DNA from: an uncultured Sphingobacteriales bacterium | GTDB lineage: Bacteria; Bacteroidota; Bacteroidia; Chitinophagales; Chitinophagaceae | DNA length: 64,000 nucleotides | NCBI GenBank assembly: GCA_937991535.1 | Contig: CALKHN010000112.1 | Coordinates: 1-64,000, forward strand | Direction: 5' to 3' | In this document: positions 52,401 through 61,241 of the stretch, piece after piece | Numbering within the stretch: the stretch's first letter is position 1 | Layout of the letters: every line of letters begins with the position of its first letter | Notes under the pieces: model-generated | The model's input: the letters and a program-made list of their open reading frames with translations, nothing else | The model's database searches: none | What the model was told of the DNA's origin: nothing | Position numbers and translations under genes: made by a program

Positions 52401-54987
52401 AGAAAAATATAACGTACATGAAGATATTACACTTCGTATACCCGGCAGCAGGGACGGCAGGGCATTGATCAGCATTGAATCCGGAAGCCGTATTATAAAA
52501 ACAGACTGGATTAAAACACAGGAAGGCCAAACCATTTATACCTTTAAAGCCGAAGCAGGCATGGCGCCCAACATATATGCCAATGTAAGTTTATTGCAAC
52601 CACATGCACAAACCGAAAACGATTTACCGATCCGAATGTATGGCGCTATCCCAATTTTAATTGAAGACAAAAATACAGTGATCAAACCGGTTATCAGTAT
52701 GCCCGGTGTAATACGTCCGGAACAAAAAACCGCTGTTACTGTTTCTGAAACCGATGGAAGGGCAATGACTTACTGCGTGGCAATTGTGGACGAAGGATTG
52801 CTTGATTTAACCCGTTTTAAAACGCCTGATCCACACGCTTCGTTTTACGCAAAAGAAGCCCTGGGTGTAAAAAGCTGGGACCTTTTCGACGATGTTATTG
52901 GTGCATGGGGCTCCGGACTGGAACGAATATTAACCATTGGTGGAGATGAAGCAGCCAGCGGTGGCGCCAAAGAGAAAAGGGCGAACCGCTTTAAACCCGT
53001 GGTAAAATACCTCGGACCGTTTCATTTAAATAAAGGCCAAAAACAAACACACAACTTCCAACTGCCGCCTTATATAGGATCGGTAAGAGCAATGGTAGTT
53101 GCTGCCGGAGAAAACGCCTATGGATTTGCTGAAAAAACAATAGCTGTAAAGAAGCCCTTAATGTTGCTGGCTACGCTGCCCAGGGTATTGGGACCAACGG
53201 AAACCATCAGGCTGCCGGTAACAGTTTTTGCAATGGAGAATAATATACACAATGTTACGGTAACCCTGCAAAGCAATGCTTATCTCCAAACCGTTGGCAG
53301 TGCCGCTCAGCAGGTATCTTTTGCATCGCCCGGTGAAAAGATGGTTTATTTTGATGTAAAAGTGAAAGAAAATACAGGCATCGGTAAGGTGAAATTGCTG
53401 GCAACAAGCGGTAATGAAAAGGCAAATTATGAAGTGGAATTAGAGGTGCGCAATCCTAATCCAATAATAACCAATGTAGTTTCATCCGAACTCAATTCAG
53501 GCCAGCAGTGGAATGAAACAGTAAAGCCAGTTGGCACTCCGGAAAACGCAAAAGCTACACTTGAAATTTCAGGTATACCACCCATTGATCTCGAAAAAAG
53601 ATTAGATTACCTTATACAATATCCGCATGGATGCATTGAGCAAATTACTTCTGCTGTATTTCCGCAACTGGTACTCAGCCAGCTAACGGATCTCAGCGAC
53701 CGTAAAAAAGCGGAAACTGAAAGAAATGTCCGCTCTGCTATCGGGCGTTTTAAAAATTTTCAACTTCCGGATGGCGGGTTCAGCTATTGGCCGGGATTGC
53801 CGGAAAGTGATGAATGGGGAACCAGTTATGCCGGGCATTTTTTACTGAGGGCACAGGAGAAAGGATATATCGTACCGGTAGATCTGTTGCAAAGCTGGAT
53901 CACTTATCAACGTGGGAAAGCCAACAGGTGGTCGCCATCTCCCTCTAATTTTTATGGCGGTGATCTCACACAATCCTATCGCTTATACCTTCTGGCTTTA
54001 GCAAAATCGCCTGAGCTGGGCGCCATGAACCGGTTGAAAGAATTCAAATACCTTTCGCCAGAAGCCCAATGGCGGCTGGCGGCTGCTTATCAGCTTGCGG
54101 GTCAGCAGAAAGTTGCCACAGCCCTTATTACGGGTTTACCCACCAGTTTTGAACAACGCAAATCTCCAGGCATCACATACGGCTCCGGGTTGCGGGATGA
54201 AGCGATGGTTTTGGAAACATTAACAATAATGGGTAACCGAAAAAAAGCGGCAGTTGTCTTGCAATCTGTTTGCGCGCAACTGGCAACAGAAAACTGGTAT
54301 AGTACACAAACAACGGCCTATAGCCTGGTAGCCATTGCCGCTTATTGCGGAACCAATACCAGCGGGGAAAAAATAACGGCAACAGCGAGTGTAAACGGTA
54401 AAACTGTAAATATCAATTCACAGTCTTCTATTGCTCAAACACCTGTAAGCATTACAGCTATCAATAAAAAACTTACTGTAACCAATAAAGGAAACAATGT
54501 ATTGTATGTTCGGCTGATAACACAGGGGCAACCGGTTACCGGCGAAGACATAGCAGCAATTAACAATGCTGATGTATTGTCAATGCATGTAAGCTACCTT
54601 ACCCTCAACGGCAGCCCGCTGAATATTGAAGCTATAGAACAGGGAACCGATTTTGTTGCTAAGGTAAGTATCCGCAACCCGGGTATACGGGGAAGGTACA
54701 ATAATATGACCCTTTCGCAGATATTTCCCGGCGGATGGGAAATACTGAATACCCGGATGCTGGACAATGAAGGAAGTTTTAACCCTTCTCCATTCAATTA
54801 CCAGGATATTCGTGATGACAGGGTGTACACGCACTTCAACATTAAAGAAGGGGAAACACATACCTATTATGTAATGCTGAATGCAGCTTACCTGGGAAAA
54901 TATTTCTTACCAGGCGTGTATTGCGAATCCCTGTACGACAATACCATTAGTGCAGGGGTAAAAGGGAAATGGGTGGAAGTAAAGTGA
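49411..54987 (+). CDS. Bacterial alpha-2-macroglobulin (YfhM-type), thioester intact
   Basis: 1858 residues. Lipobox LLFAC (Cys28) predicts a lipoprotein facing the periplasm. MG-type beta-sandwich domains fill the first 1000 residues, with GVWRPGDTMYINFI near 645 as the MG2-like motif. The bait region and the A2M core with LPPYIGSVRAMVVAA follow. The thioester YPHGCIEQ is at about 1405-1411, with an intact Cys-x-Glu-Gln. The protein traps and covalently binds foreign proteases in the periplasm. A run of acidic residues near 470-485 (GDEEDESYAW, DDDGLDSDDD) is unusual. pbpC follows after 115 bp, the standard pairing. Confidence 0.93.
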   Translation: MKITSPCIVLCKQCCIPFLLISVLLFACNKKEKITGVDPAFSKYIDAYTSGVISKAAVIRVRLSAEAPSTHVLNEALKDPLFSFSPSVKGKAYWVDARTIEFKPDQYLTPGRLYTVSFKLSKATNVPDAFKTFTFNVQAVKPGFLVKETGLKVAGNSKEVMLLNGAIETADIESSATVEKLLTVGYDGKSPAIKWEHNESARIHRFTIEDIKRTASASSLKLQWDGAPLGLKEKDGRQVEIPAMGDFKVLSVRAVQESENYVLVQFSEAVATNQQLNGLISVSNKTDISYSIDGSEVKIYVPDSFDGNYTVAVNEGVLAVWGAKLNKAFSANLFFENRLPSVTIRGRGVILPNSGKLVLPFESINLSAVDISIIKVYENNIPQFFQSNNFDGESDLRRVATPVVRQTLRLDNDKTLDLHRKQKFSLDIDKYLKAEPGAIYHVTIGFRPEYSLYTCRAADKTGDEEDESYAWYSSSDDDGLDSDDDFWKVYNAYYPYGYNWNQRDNPCSPSYYNKERWASRNIIASNIGLTAKRAGNNSMLIAVTDILTAEPMNNIELELLDYQQQVIFKTKSDKNGLANFDLKKKPYLLVAKKGSERGYLKLEDGGSLMLSRFDVSGVEVKNGLKGFIFGERGVWRPGDTMYINFIMEDKAGMLPADHPVEFNLITPQGQLYKRMVETSGEHGFYLFTTSTDPASPTGNWLAKIKVGGAVFEKRLKVETVMPNRLKIDLDFGKDTILGNEGTSGILRSQWLFGTPARNLAAKVDASLYARKTVFKKYPNYHFDDPTAAYTTETKTIFDGKLNEEGVATVNTKPGAIKNAPGMLSASLLVKVFEPGGAFSVDNMVIPYSPYKSYAGINMPEGQKPWGFLLTNQNYELPVVNVNANGNALTGTQHADVELYRVSWRWWWDNTGDDFSNFTQDTYNKLLTKDTVRLTNGVGKWRFSAPGGEWGRYLVLVRDRSSGHTTGQVVYFDDPWWQSRGNASDPSAAAMLSFTSDKEKYNVHEDITLRIPGSRDGRALISIESGSRIIKTDWIKTQEGQTIYTFKAEAGMAPNIYANVSLLQPHAQTENDLPIRMYGAIPILIEDKNTVIKPVISMPGVIRPEQKTAVTVSETDGRAMTYCVAIVDEGLLDLTRFKTPDPHASFYAKEALGVKSWDLFDDVIGAWGSGLERILTIGGDEAASGGAKEKRANRFKPVVKYLGPFHLNKGQKQTHNFQLPPYIGSVRAMVVAAGENAYGFAEKTIAVKKPLMLLATLPRVLGPTETIRLPVTVFAMENNIHNVTVTLQSNAYLQTVGSAAQQVSFASPGEKMVYFDVKVKENTGIGKVKLLATSGNEKANYEVELEVRNPNPIITNVVSSELNSGQQWNETVKPVGTPENAKATLEISGIPPIDLEKRLDYLIQYPHGCIEQITSAVFPQLVLSQLTDLSDRKKAETERNVRSAIGRFKNFQLPDGGFSYWPGLPESDEWGTSYAGHFLLRAQEKGYIVPVDLLQSWITYQRGKANRWSPSPSNFYGGDLTQSYRLYLLALAKSPELGAMNRLKEFKYLSPEAQWRLAAAYQLAGQQKVATALITGLPTSFEQRKSPGITYGSGLRDEAMVLETLTIMGNRKKAAVVLQSVCAQLATENWYSTQTTAYSLVAIAAYCGTNTSGEKITATASVNGKTVNINSQSSIAQTPVSITAINKKLTVTNKGNNVLYVRLITQGQPVTGEDIAAINNADVLSMHVSYLTLNGSPLNIEAIEQGTDFVAKVSIRNPGIRGRYNNMTLSQIFPGGWEILNTRMLDNEGSFNPSPFNYQDIRDDRVYTHFNIKEGETHTYYVMLNAAYLGKYFLPGVYCESLYDNTISAGVKGKWVEVK

Positions 54988-55013
54988 CTTATGAGTTGAG
55001 ATTGTAAATACAA

Positions 55014-55048
55014 TTTATAGTTTTTGGTTTATTGTTTATTGTTAATAC
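55014..55048. repeat. Heptamer array 9 (A/T-rich)
   Basis: Five 7-mers: TTTATAG, TTTTTGG, TTTATTG twice, TTAATAC, then a looser continuation to about 55076. It starts 27 bp after the macroglobulin stop. A small hairpin ATTGTA-AA-TACAAT (55001-55014) stands before it. Confidence 0.55.
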
Positions 55049-55102
55049 AGATTTGTGATTTATTGTTAATACTCAATTAAAGGTTGGATGATATATTTTT
55101 AA

Positions 55103-57511
55103 ATGAGCCTGTTTTTCTCTTCCATATATCAACGGATCCGCAAACTGAAAAGGAGAACCAAAATTATTGGGGCGACTGCTGTGGCCGGATTAATATGGTT
55201 TTGGTATTGCCTGCCTTACCCCTTGTTCAATTCGCCCACCTCTTATGTTATTGAAGATGCACAGGGCGAATTGCTGGGTGCAACAATTGCAGCCGATGGG
55301 CAATGGCGCTTCCCTCATAATAAAGACATACCGGAAAAGTTCAGGCAATGCATTGTAAGTTTTGAAGACAAGCGATTCAACTATCACCCTGGCATTGATC
55401 CTTTGGCTATATTAAGAGCAATATGGCAAAATATACGCTCTTCCGAAACAGTGAGTGGTGGCAGTACCATAACCATGCAGGTGATCCGCTTATCGCGGAA
55501 TAAAAACAGGAATATTTTCCAAAAGCTGATCGAGGGCATTTTATCCGCACGGCTGGAAATAGCACATTCAAAAAAAGAGATACTTGCCTTGTATGCATCC
55601 AATGCGCCTTTTGGCAGTAATGTAATAGGCCTTGATGCGGCGGCATGGCGGTATTACGGAAGAAGCGCGGATAAACTCAGTTGGGGCGAGATGGCAATGC
55701 TGGCTGTATTGCCCAATGCCCCGGCATTGGTGCACCCTGGAAAAAACAGGCAGATATTACTGAAAAAAAGAAATCGGCTGCTCAACAGATTAAAAGAACA
55801 GGAAAAAATAGACAGTACTGCCTGTGAACTGGCAAAACTGGAGCCCTTGCCCGATGAACCTATACCTTTGCCTCAACTGGCGCCCCATTTACTGCAACGT
55901 TTTAAAAAGGAAGCTGCCCCGGGCGATTATACCCGTGCTCAAACCACCATTAACCGAAACCTGCAGATCACCGTCAGTCAAATTGTTGAGCAGCACCATC
56001 GCTTTTTAAAAGGCAATGGTATTAACAACGCCTGTGCATTAGTGCTGGAAGTTGAAACCGGCAAAACCCTCGCATACGTGGGCAATGCCTATCATCCCGA
56101 AAACCCTGAACTCCAAAGCCATGTTGATATCATTACATCGGCCAGGAGCCCGGGCAGCGCCTTAAAACCTTTATTGTATGCCGGTATGCTAACAGATGGA
56201 TTGCTGCTCCCCCATACCTTAGTACCCGATATTCCTACACAGATCGGCGGGTATACTCCTCAAAATTTCGACCTCGATTACGATGGAGCAGTTTCCGCTT
56301 CGGATGCCTTATCAAGATCACTGAATGTACCTGCAGTGCGCATGCTCCGCGACTATAAATATTCCCGGTTTTATGATATGCTGAAAAGAACAGGCATTAC
56401 TACTTTGAACCGGCCGGCAGATCATTATGGATTATCGCTGATATTGGGCGGGTGTGAGGTAACGCCATGGGAGTTAGCAGGTGTATATGCAGGGATGGCC
56501 AGAACGCTCAATCATGTTCAAAAAAATAATGGAAAAGTATTGGCAAAAGATTTTCATAAGCCTTACTATCTTTCCGCTAACCGCCAGTCAACTACCCCGC
56601 CAGCAAACCAGCCAACTCTTAACTTCATAGACCCCATATCTACCTGGTATATGTTTCAAGCCATGGAGGAAGTGATGCGTCCAGGTGAAGAAGGGCTTTG
56701 GAAACAGTTCAGTTCTTCGCAGCGGGTGGCATGGAAAACCGGAACCAGCTTTGGCTTCAGGGATGCATGGGCTATTGGGATTACGCCACGCTACGCAATT
56801 GCCGTATGGGCAGGCAATGGGAACGGAGAAGGAAGGCCCGGGCTCATTGGTGTGCAGGCCGCGGCGCCCATTATGTTTGATATAGTGCGTGCGCTGCCAT
56901 CATCTCCATGGTTTACTGAACCTGGATTACAGTATACAAATATCACCATGTGCCATCAAAGCGGTTTCAGGGCCAACACCAATTGCGATGATATTGATAC
57001 GATAAAAGCCTCAGTCAGTGGCACGAATGTCTCCCTTTGCCCCTATCACACCATCGTTCATTTAGATGCAACCCAACAATACCGGGTAACCGAAAATTGT
57101 GCCGCCCCTTCATCTATGGTACATAAAAACTGGTTTTTGTTACCTCCGGCTATGGAATGGTATTACAAAAGAAAACATCTGGATTACAGGACGCAGCCCC
57201 CATACCTGCAGGGTTGCGCTATTCCGGAAATCCGTAAACCCATGGCATTTGTTTACCCGGAACCTCATGCCAAAATTTATGTTCCCCGTGAGATAACCGG
57301 AGAAAAAGGCAGAACGGTTTTTACAGCCGTTCATCAAAAAACAGATGCTAAAATTTTCTGGCATTTAGACAATGCATACATCGGCACTACGGTTCATTTT
57401 CATCAAATGGCTTTAGATCCCAAACCAGGCAAGCATCTTTTAACAATTGTAGACGAAAGCGGCGAAAGGATTGCGAGGCAGTTTGAGATTTTAGAGAAAG
57501 ATAATCCCTGA
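55103..57511 (+). CDS. pbpC: Penicillin-binding protein 1C
   Basis: 802 residues. A membrane anchor lies at about 21-40. The GT51 transglycosylase domain has FEDKRFNYHPGIDP, GGSTITMQVIRL and NAPFGSNVIGLDAAAWRYYG. The transpeptidase domain has SxxK as SALK (Ser near 352), SLN near 405 and KTGTSFGFRDAWAIG near 545. The C-terminal 100 residues are the PBP1C-specific domain. It polymerises and cross-links peptidoglycan at the inner membrane and is thought to repair the wall where the macroglobulin partner acts. Confidence 0.94.
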   Translation: MSLFFSSIYQRIRKLKRRTKIIGATAVAGLIWFWYCLPYPLFNSPTSYVIEDAQGELLGATIAADGQWRFPHNKDIPEKFRQCIVSFEDKRFNYHPGIDPLAILRAIWQNIRSSETVSGGSTITMQVIRLSRNKNRNIFQKLIEGILSARLEIAHSKKEILALYASNAPFGSNVIGLDAAAWRYYGRSADKLSWGEMAMLAVLPNAPALVHPGKNRQILLKKRNRLLNRLKEQEKIDSTACELAKLEPLPDEPIPLPQLAPHLLQRFKKEAAPGDYTRAQTTINRNLQITVSQIVEQHHRFLKGNGINNACALVLEVETGKTLAYVGNAYHPENPELQSHVDIITSARSPGSALKPLLYAGMLTDGLLLPHTLVPDIPTQIGGYTPQNFDLDYDGAVSASDALSRSLNVPAVRMLRDYKYSRFYDMLKRTGITTLNRPADHYGLSLILGGCEVTPWELAGVYAGMARTLNHVQKNNGKVLAKDFHKPYYLSANRQSTTPPANQPTLNFIDPISTWYMFQAMEEVMRPGEEGLWKQFSSSQRVAWKTGTSFGFRDAWAIGITPRYAIAVWAGNGNGEGRPGLIGVQAAAPIMFDIVRALPSSPWFTEPGLQYTNITMCHQSGFRANTNCDDIDTIKASVSGTNVSLCPYHTIVHLDATQQYRVTENCAAPSSMVHKNWFLLPPAMEWYYKRKHLDYRTQPPYLQGCAIPEIRKPMAFVYPEPHAKIYVPREITGEKGRTVFTAVHQKTDAKIFWHLDNAYIGTTVHFHQMALDPKPGKHLLTIVDESGERIARQFEILEKDNP

Positions 57512-57519
57512 AATTCCCC

Positions 57520-57527
57520 TATTTTTG
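57520..57527 (+). promoter_or_regulatory. -7 box (TATTTTTG) for sucD
   Basis: A TAnnTTTG match, 34 nt before the sucD start and just after the pbpC stop. The CGC that follows is also seen at the comA box. No -33 TTG at the usual distance. Confidence 0.45.
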
Positions 57528-57561
57528 CGCAGCTATTTCAACAGTAATAATATTATATATC

Positions 57562-58461
57562 ATGTCGGTTTTAGTTAATAAGCAGTCCAAAATAATTGTT
57601 CAGGGCTTTACCGGAACGGAAGGTACTTTTCACGCCACCCAGATGATTGAATACGGAACCAGTGTAGTAGGTGGTGTTACGCCGGGTAAAGGCGGCCAAC
57701 AGCACTTAGACCGTCCGGTATTCAATACTGTTGCGGATGCTGTAAAACAAACCGGCGCCAACGTTTCCATCATTTTTGTACCTCCGGCATTTGCTTCCGA
57801 CGCCATTATAGAAGCCGCTGAATCGGGGCTCGGCCTCATTATTTGCATAACAGAAGGCATACCCGTTCAGGATATGATCAAAGTCAGACATTATCTTTCC
57901 GGTACTTCATCAAGACTTATCGGCCCCAATTGCCCGGGTGTTATTACGGCAGATGAATGCAAAGTGGGTATCATGCCGGGATTCATTTTCAAAAAAGGAA
58001 GGATCGGTATTGTTTCCAAATCGGGAACACTTACCTATGAAGCGGCAGACCAGGTGGCCAAAGCCGGCTTAGGCATTTCCACTGCAATTGGAATAGGCGG
58101 TGATCCTATTATTGGCACTACCACCAAAGAAGCCGTAGAACTATTTATGAATGACGATGAAACAGATGCTATTGTAATGATCGGCGAAATTGGAGGCAGC
58201 ATGGAAGCAGACGCGGCAAGGTGGGTGAAAGAAAACGGCACCAAACCTGTAGTTGGTTTCATAGCCGGTCAAACCGCCCCTCCGGGAAGGCGTATGGGGC
58301 ATGCAGGCGCTATTGTTGGCGGTGCAGATGATACGGCAGCAGCCAAAATGAAAATTTTGCGGGAATGCGGCATTTCTGTTGCCGACAGCCCGGCAGATAT
58401 TGGCAAAACAATGGCTGAGGTAATTGCTATGAAAGCAGCAAAAAAAACGGCAAAGATATAA
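57562..58461 (+). CDS. sucD: Succinyl-CoA synthetase alpha subunit
   Basis: 299 residues. CoA-binding GFTGTEGTFHATQMIEYGT, PNCPGVITADECKVGIMPG, SKSGTLTYEAADQ and the phosphohistidine site GHAGAIVGGADDTA (His near 247) are all present. With the beta subunit SucC it converts succinyl-CoA to succinate with formation of ATP or GTP. sucC is not in the window. The gene ends 27 bp from the convergent ABC transporter. Confidence 0.96.
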   Translation: MSVLVNKQSKIIVQGFTGTEGTFHATQMIEYGTSVVGGVTPGKGGQQHLDRPVFNTVADAVKQTGANVSIIFVPPAFASDAIIEAAESGLGLIICITEGIPVQDMIKVRHYLSGTSSRLIGPNCPGVITADECKVGIMPGFIFKKGRIGIVSKSGTLTYEAADQVAKAGLGISTAIGIGGDPIIGTTTKEAVELFMNDDETDAIVMIGEIGGSMEADAARWVKENGTKPVVGFIAGQTAPPGRRMGHAGAIVGGADDTAAAKMKILRECGISVADSPADIGKTMAEVIAMKAAKKTAKI

Positions 58462-58488
58462 GCAGGGTGAAGCTCTTTTACAATGCGC

Positions 58489-59289
58489 TTATTGGCTGTC
58501 ATTTTTAGCATTGGATACTTTCCCCTCAGCCTCTACCATGCGCATGGCTTTTACATCCTGCAAAAACTCAGAAGCAAAAATAAAATCATTTAATTTTTTA
58601 CTATTGCTGTATATGATCTGTTTATTGCTTCCCTCCCACTCCTTCTCACCTTTATACATATAAATGATATGGTCCCCGATCTCCATAACACTGTTCATGT
58701 CGTGGGTATTGATAACCGTAGTCATATTAAATTCTTTGGTTACCTCGTAAATTAATTTGTCAATTACCAGTGAAGTTTGCGGATCAAGTCCCGAATTGGG
58801 TTCATCACAAAAAAGATATTTTGGATTCAATACGATAGCACGGGCAATGCCCACCCGCTTTTTCATACCGCCACTTATTTCTGCAGGAAATTTTTTGTTG
58901 GCATCCTTAAGGTTGACCCTGTCTAAAACCTCGTTCACTTTCTTCAATTTTTCTGTATAGGTTAACCGGGTGAACATATCCAGCGGAAACATCACATTCT
59001 GTTCAACCGTCTGGCTGTCAAACAAAGCCGCCCCCTGGAATAACATACCAATTTGCTGGCGCAGCTCTTTTCTTTCCTCTTCTTCCATGGTCGTAAAGCT
59101 TTTGCCGCTATATAGTATTTCTCCCCCATCGGGTTCAAACAACCCAACCAAACATTTCATAAAAACCGTTTTGCCGCTTCCGCTGGCTCCAATAATAAGA
59201 TTGGCTTTACCTGCTTCCATTACTGCACTCACATCATCTATCACCACTTTATCGCCAAAGCTTTTGCGTAAATCTTTTATTTCAATCAT
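58489..59289 (-). CDS. MlaF-like ABC transporter ATP-binding protein
   Basis: 266 residues. Walker A GASGSGKT, Q-loop MLFQGAALFD, signature ISGGMKKRVGIARA, Walker B YLFCDEPNSGLDP and H-loop INTHD are intact. The LFDSQTVEQNV region and the GGMKKR signature are typical of the MlaF/Mkl group that drives phospholipid transport for outer-membrane asymmetry. It lies 16 bp after its permease. No MCE-domain (MlaD) gene is adjacent here. Confidence 0.92.
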   Translation of the reverse strand: MIEIKDLRKSFGDKVVIDDVSAVMEAGKANLIIGASGSGKTVFMKCLVGLFEPDGGEILYSGKSFTTMEEEERKELRQQIGMLFQGAALFDSQTVEQNVMFPLDMFTRLTYTEKLKKVNEVLDRVNLKDANKKFPAEISGGMKKRVGIARAIVLNPKYLFCDEPNSGLDPQTSLVIDKLIYEVTKEFNMTTVINTHDMNSVMEIGDHIIYMYKGEKEWEGSNKQIIYSNSKKLNDFIFASEFLQDVKAMRMVEAEGKVSNAKNDSQ

Positions 59290-59305
59290 AAGGATACATT
59301 AACTT

Positions 59306-60052
59306 TTATAAGAGCAGGGCCGCCAGTACATAGTCGGCAAATAATATCATTATACAACTGGCCACCACGGCAGTAGTACTTGCTTTTCCAATTTCCAGCG
59401 CGCCACCTTTTACAAAGTACCCAAAATAGGCGGGTATGCTTGAAATAATAAAGGCAAATGTATACGCCTTGTATAAAGCAAACCTTACATTAAACGGCTG
59501 AAAACCGTTTAACAACCCCTGGTCGAATTCTTCACGTGAAAGGATGGCGGCCATGGTTCCGGCGAGGCGTCCACCCCATATACCCAATACGCCGGCAACA
59601 ATTACCAGTAAAGGGATCATAATAAAAGATGCCAGTATCTTGGGCATGATCAGGTAGGCTTTGGTGTTAATACCCATAATTTCCAATGCATCAATTTGTT
59701 CACTCACCCGCATATTGCCCAGTTCGCTGGCAATTTTGCTGCCCACAACACCTGCCAGCACAATGCACGAAATGGTGGGGGCAAACTCAAGAATGACCGT
59801 ATCACGTACTATTTGCGCGATGGTTGATTTTGGAATAAGGTTACTCACCAACTGGTAAGCCGTTTGCAAAGTAGATACCGCACCAATAAATAAAGCTACC
59901 ACCACTACAATGCCTAACGATCCGATTCCAATATCCGAACACTGGTGCATCAACTCTTTCCAATACATTTTCCAGTTTTCCGGCCTGGTAAACATTCCTT
60001 TTATCATCAATAAATAGCGACCAAAATGATTAAAAAAATTCATGCGGTTCAT
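59306..60052 (-). CDS. MlaE-like ABC transporter permease
   Basis: 248 residues with five or six membrane helices. Family motifs are VVVVALFIGAVSTLQTAYQL, VRDTVILEFAPTISCIVLAG, GSKIASELGNMRVSEQIDALEIMGINTKAYLI and FVKGGALEIGKASTTAVVAS. It forms the membrane part of a lipid transporter with the next gene. The 350-residue gene ends 36 bp upstream on the same strand, but a -7 box stands between them. Confidence 0.93.
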   Translation of the reverse strand: MNRMNFFNHFGRYLLMIKGMFTRPENWKMYWKELMHQCSDIGIGSLGIVVVVALFIGAVSTLQTAYQLVSNLIPKSTIAQIVRDTVILEFAPTISCIVLAGVVGSKIASELGNMRVSEQIDALEIMGINTKAYLIMPKILASFIMIPLLVIVAGVLGIWGGRLAGTMAAILSREEFDQGLLNGFQPFNVRFALYKAYTFAFIISSIPAYFGYFVKGGALEIGKASTTAVVASCIMILFADYVLAALLL

Positions 60053-60065
60053 TTATTATTTGCAA

Positions 60066-60073
60066 CAAAAATA
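60066..60073 (-). promoter_or_regulatory. -7 box (TATTTTTG) for the MlaE-MlaF pair
   Basis: A TAnnTTTG match on the minus strand 13 nt before the ATG. TTG elements nearby are spaced 12 or 27 nt away, neither ideal. Confidence 0.4.
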
Positions 60074-60088
60074 CCTGAAAAAGCCCAA

Positions 60089-61141
60089 TCATGTTTTATA
60101 CAAATGTGTTACCACAAGTTCTCTCAGGTGTATACGAAGAATTTCAGCCATACTGTGACATTCAAGAAACTTTTCGTTGCCAAAATATTGAGCCAGTTCG
60201 TACGCCAGCTGCTTTATTTTTTCAGGAGGCGCCAGTTCATCTGTATCAACCGATGCTTTCAGATCGCCTAAGCGGTGCCTCTGTGATTTTATCCGTTTAA
60301 AAAGCTGGGCACGCTCTTCCTGCCGGTATTGCTCTATTACTTCTGCATTAAGATGCTGTTGCACCAATTGTACAAAAACCCTGTTTTCCTTAAAAAATTG
60401 TGGTAAGTAAAAGTTTTTACGTCCTTCATAAGACTGCTGGTCAAAATCAATGGCGCGTATACAAAATTGCACATCATCGAAATCCTGCGTAATATCAAAC
60501 ACAAAATTATAGCTTCTCATATCACCCAGTAATCTTGCAAAACAACGTTCGTTAAATTTCACAAATTCCTTGGCAATACGTATCGGATTAAAATCCGGGC
60601 GATGGAGAAACTCGTTAATAAACATATCACCAGGCACTCCGGCAATGTGTTCTTCAATTAAAGTGTCATTATCAACCAGGTAATTAATATAATATGGCGA
60701 CAGGAGATGTTCTAATTCCAGTCCCAGTATTCGCGAAGCATCTGCTTTTTTTATATAGAGATAGCTGTATACATCATTATAGTTATTGACTACTTTAACC
60801 CGAAAAGGCTGGGAATTGCCGAATACACAAAAGTCAATTCTTTCTACATGCAAATGATCTTCGGCCTGGTTGGCGCCCGCCGCTTTGATAAGAGAATATA
60901 TTCTAATAAGCGCATGATGAATTTCACGGGTAAGCGACTGATGATAGAATACCGTTTCCCATAAAGTATCTTCTCCATTTTTATTATAACATGGCATAGC
61001 GCCCTGGAAATGCCTTAGCGATTCGTAAGAAATAGGCAACTGTATCTCCCTGCCATAGCGCTTTAAATATTTTTTAAAAGATTTGCTTACAGCATATACG
61101 TTCTTCTTGCGGGAAATATGATTATGATTTTCCTCGCTCAT
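60089..61141 (-). CDS. Conserved-looking protein, possible atypical kinase fold
   Basis: 350 residues, soluble, no signal peptide. No family recognised for certain. Several spaced motifs resemble a protein- or small-molecule-kinase core: IEEHIAGVPGDMF (162-174) like a hinge, GDMRSYNFVFD (206-216) like a catalytic loop with the metal-binding Asn, and IRAIDFDQQSYEGR (228-241) like a DFG/DFE metal site. The early part holds VKVVNNYNDVYSYLYIKK, which could supply the lysine strand. This reading is inference from motif order. It is followed on the same strand by the MlaE/F genes and preceded by a lipoprotein gene. Confidence 0.6.
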   Translation of the reverse strand: MSEENHNHISRKKNVYAVSKSFKKYLKRYGREIQLPISYESLRHFQGAMPCYNKNGEDTLWETVFYHQSLTREIHHALIRIYSLIKAAGANQAEDHLHVERIDFCVFGNSQPFRVKVVNNYNDVYSYLYIKKADASRILGLELEHLLSPYYINYLVDNDTLIEEHIAGVPGDMFINEFLHRPDFNPIRIAKEFVKFNERCFARLLGDMRSYNFVFDITQDFDDVQFCIRAIDFDQQSYEGRKNFYLPQFFKENRVFVQLVQQHLNAEVIEQYRQEERAQLFKRIKSQRHRLGDLKASVDTDELAPPEKIKQLAYELAQYFGNEKFLECHSMAEILRIHLRELVVTHLYKT

Positions 61142-61241
61142 TTCATTTCAATTTTATTATCAAAACCACGTATAATTCAATCTTTAACATCTACAGGACT
61201 GCACTCCGGTGCAACAGGCGCCGTAAACTATTGTTTCGGCT

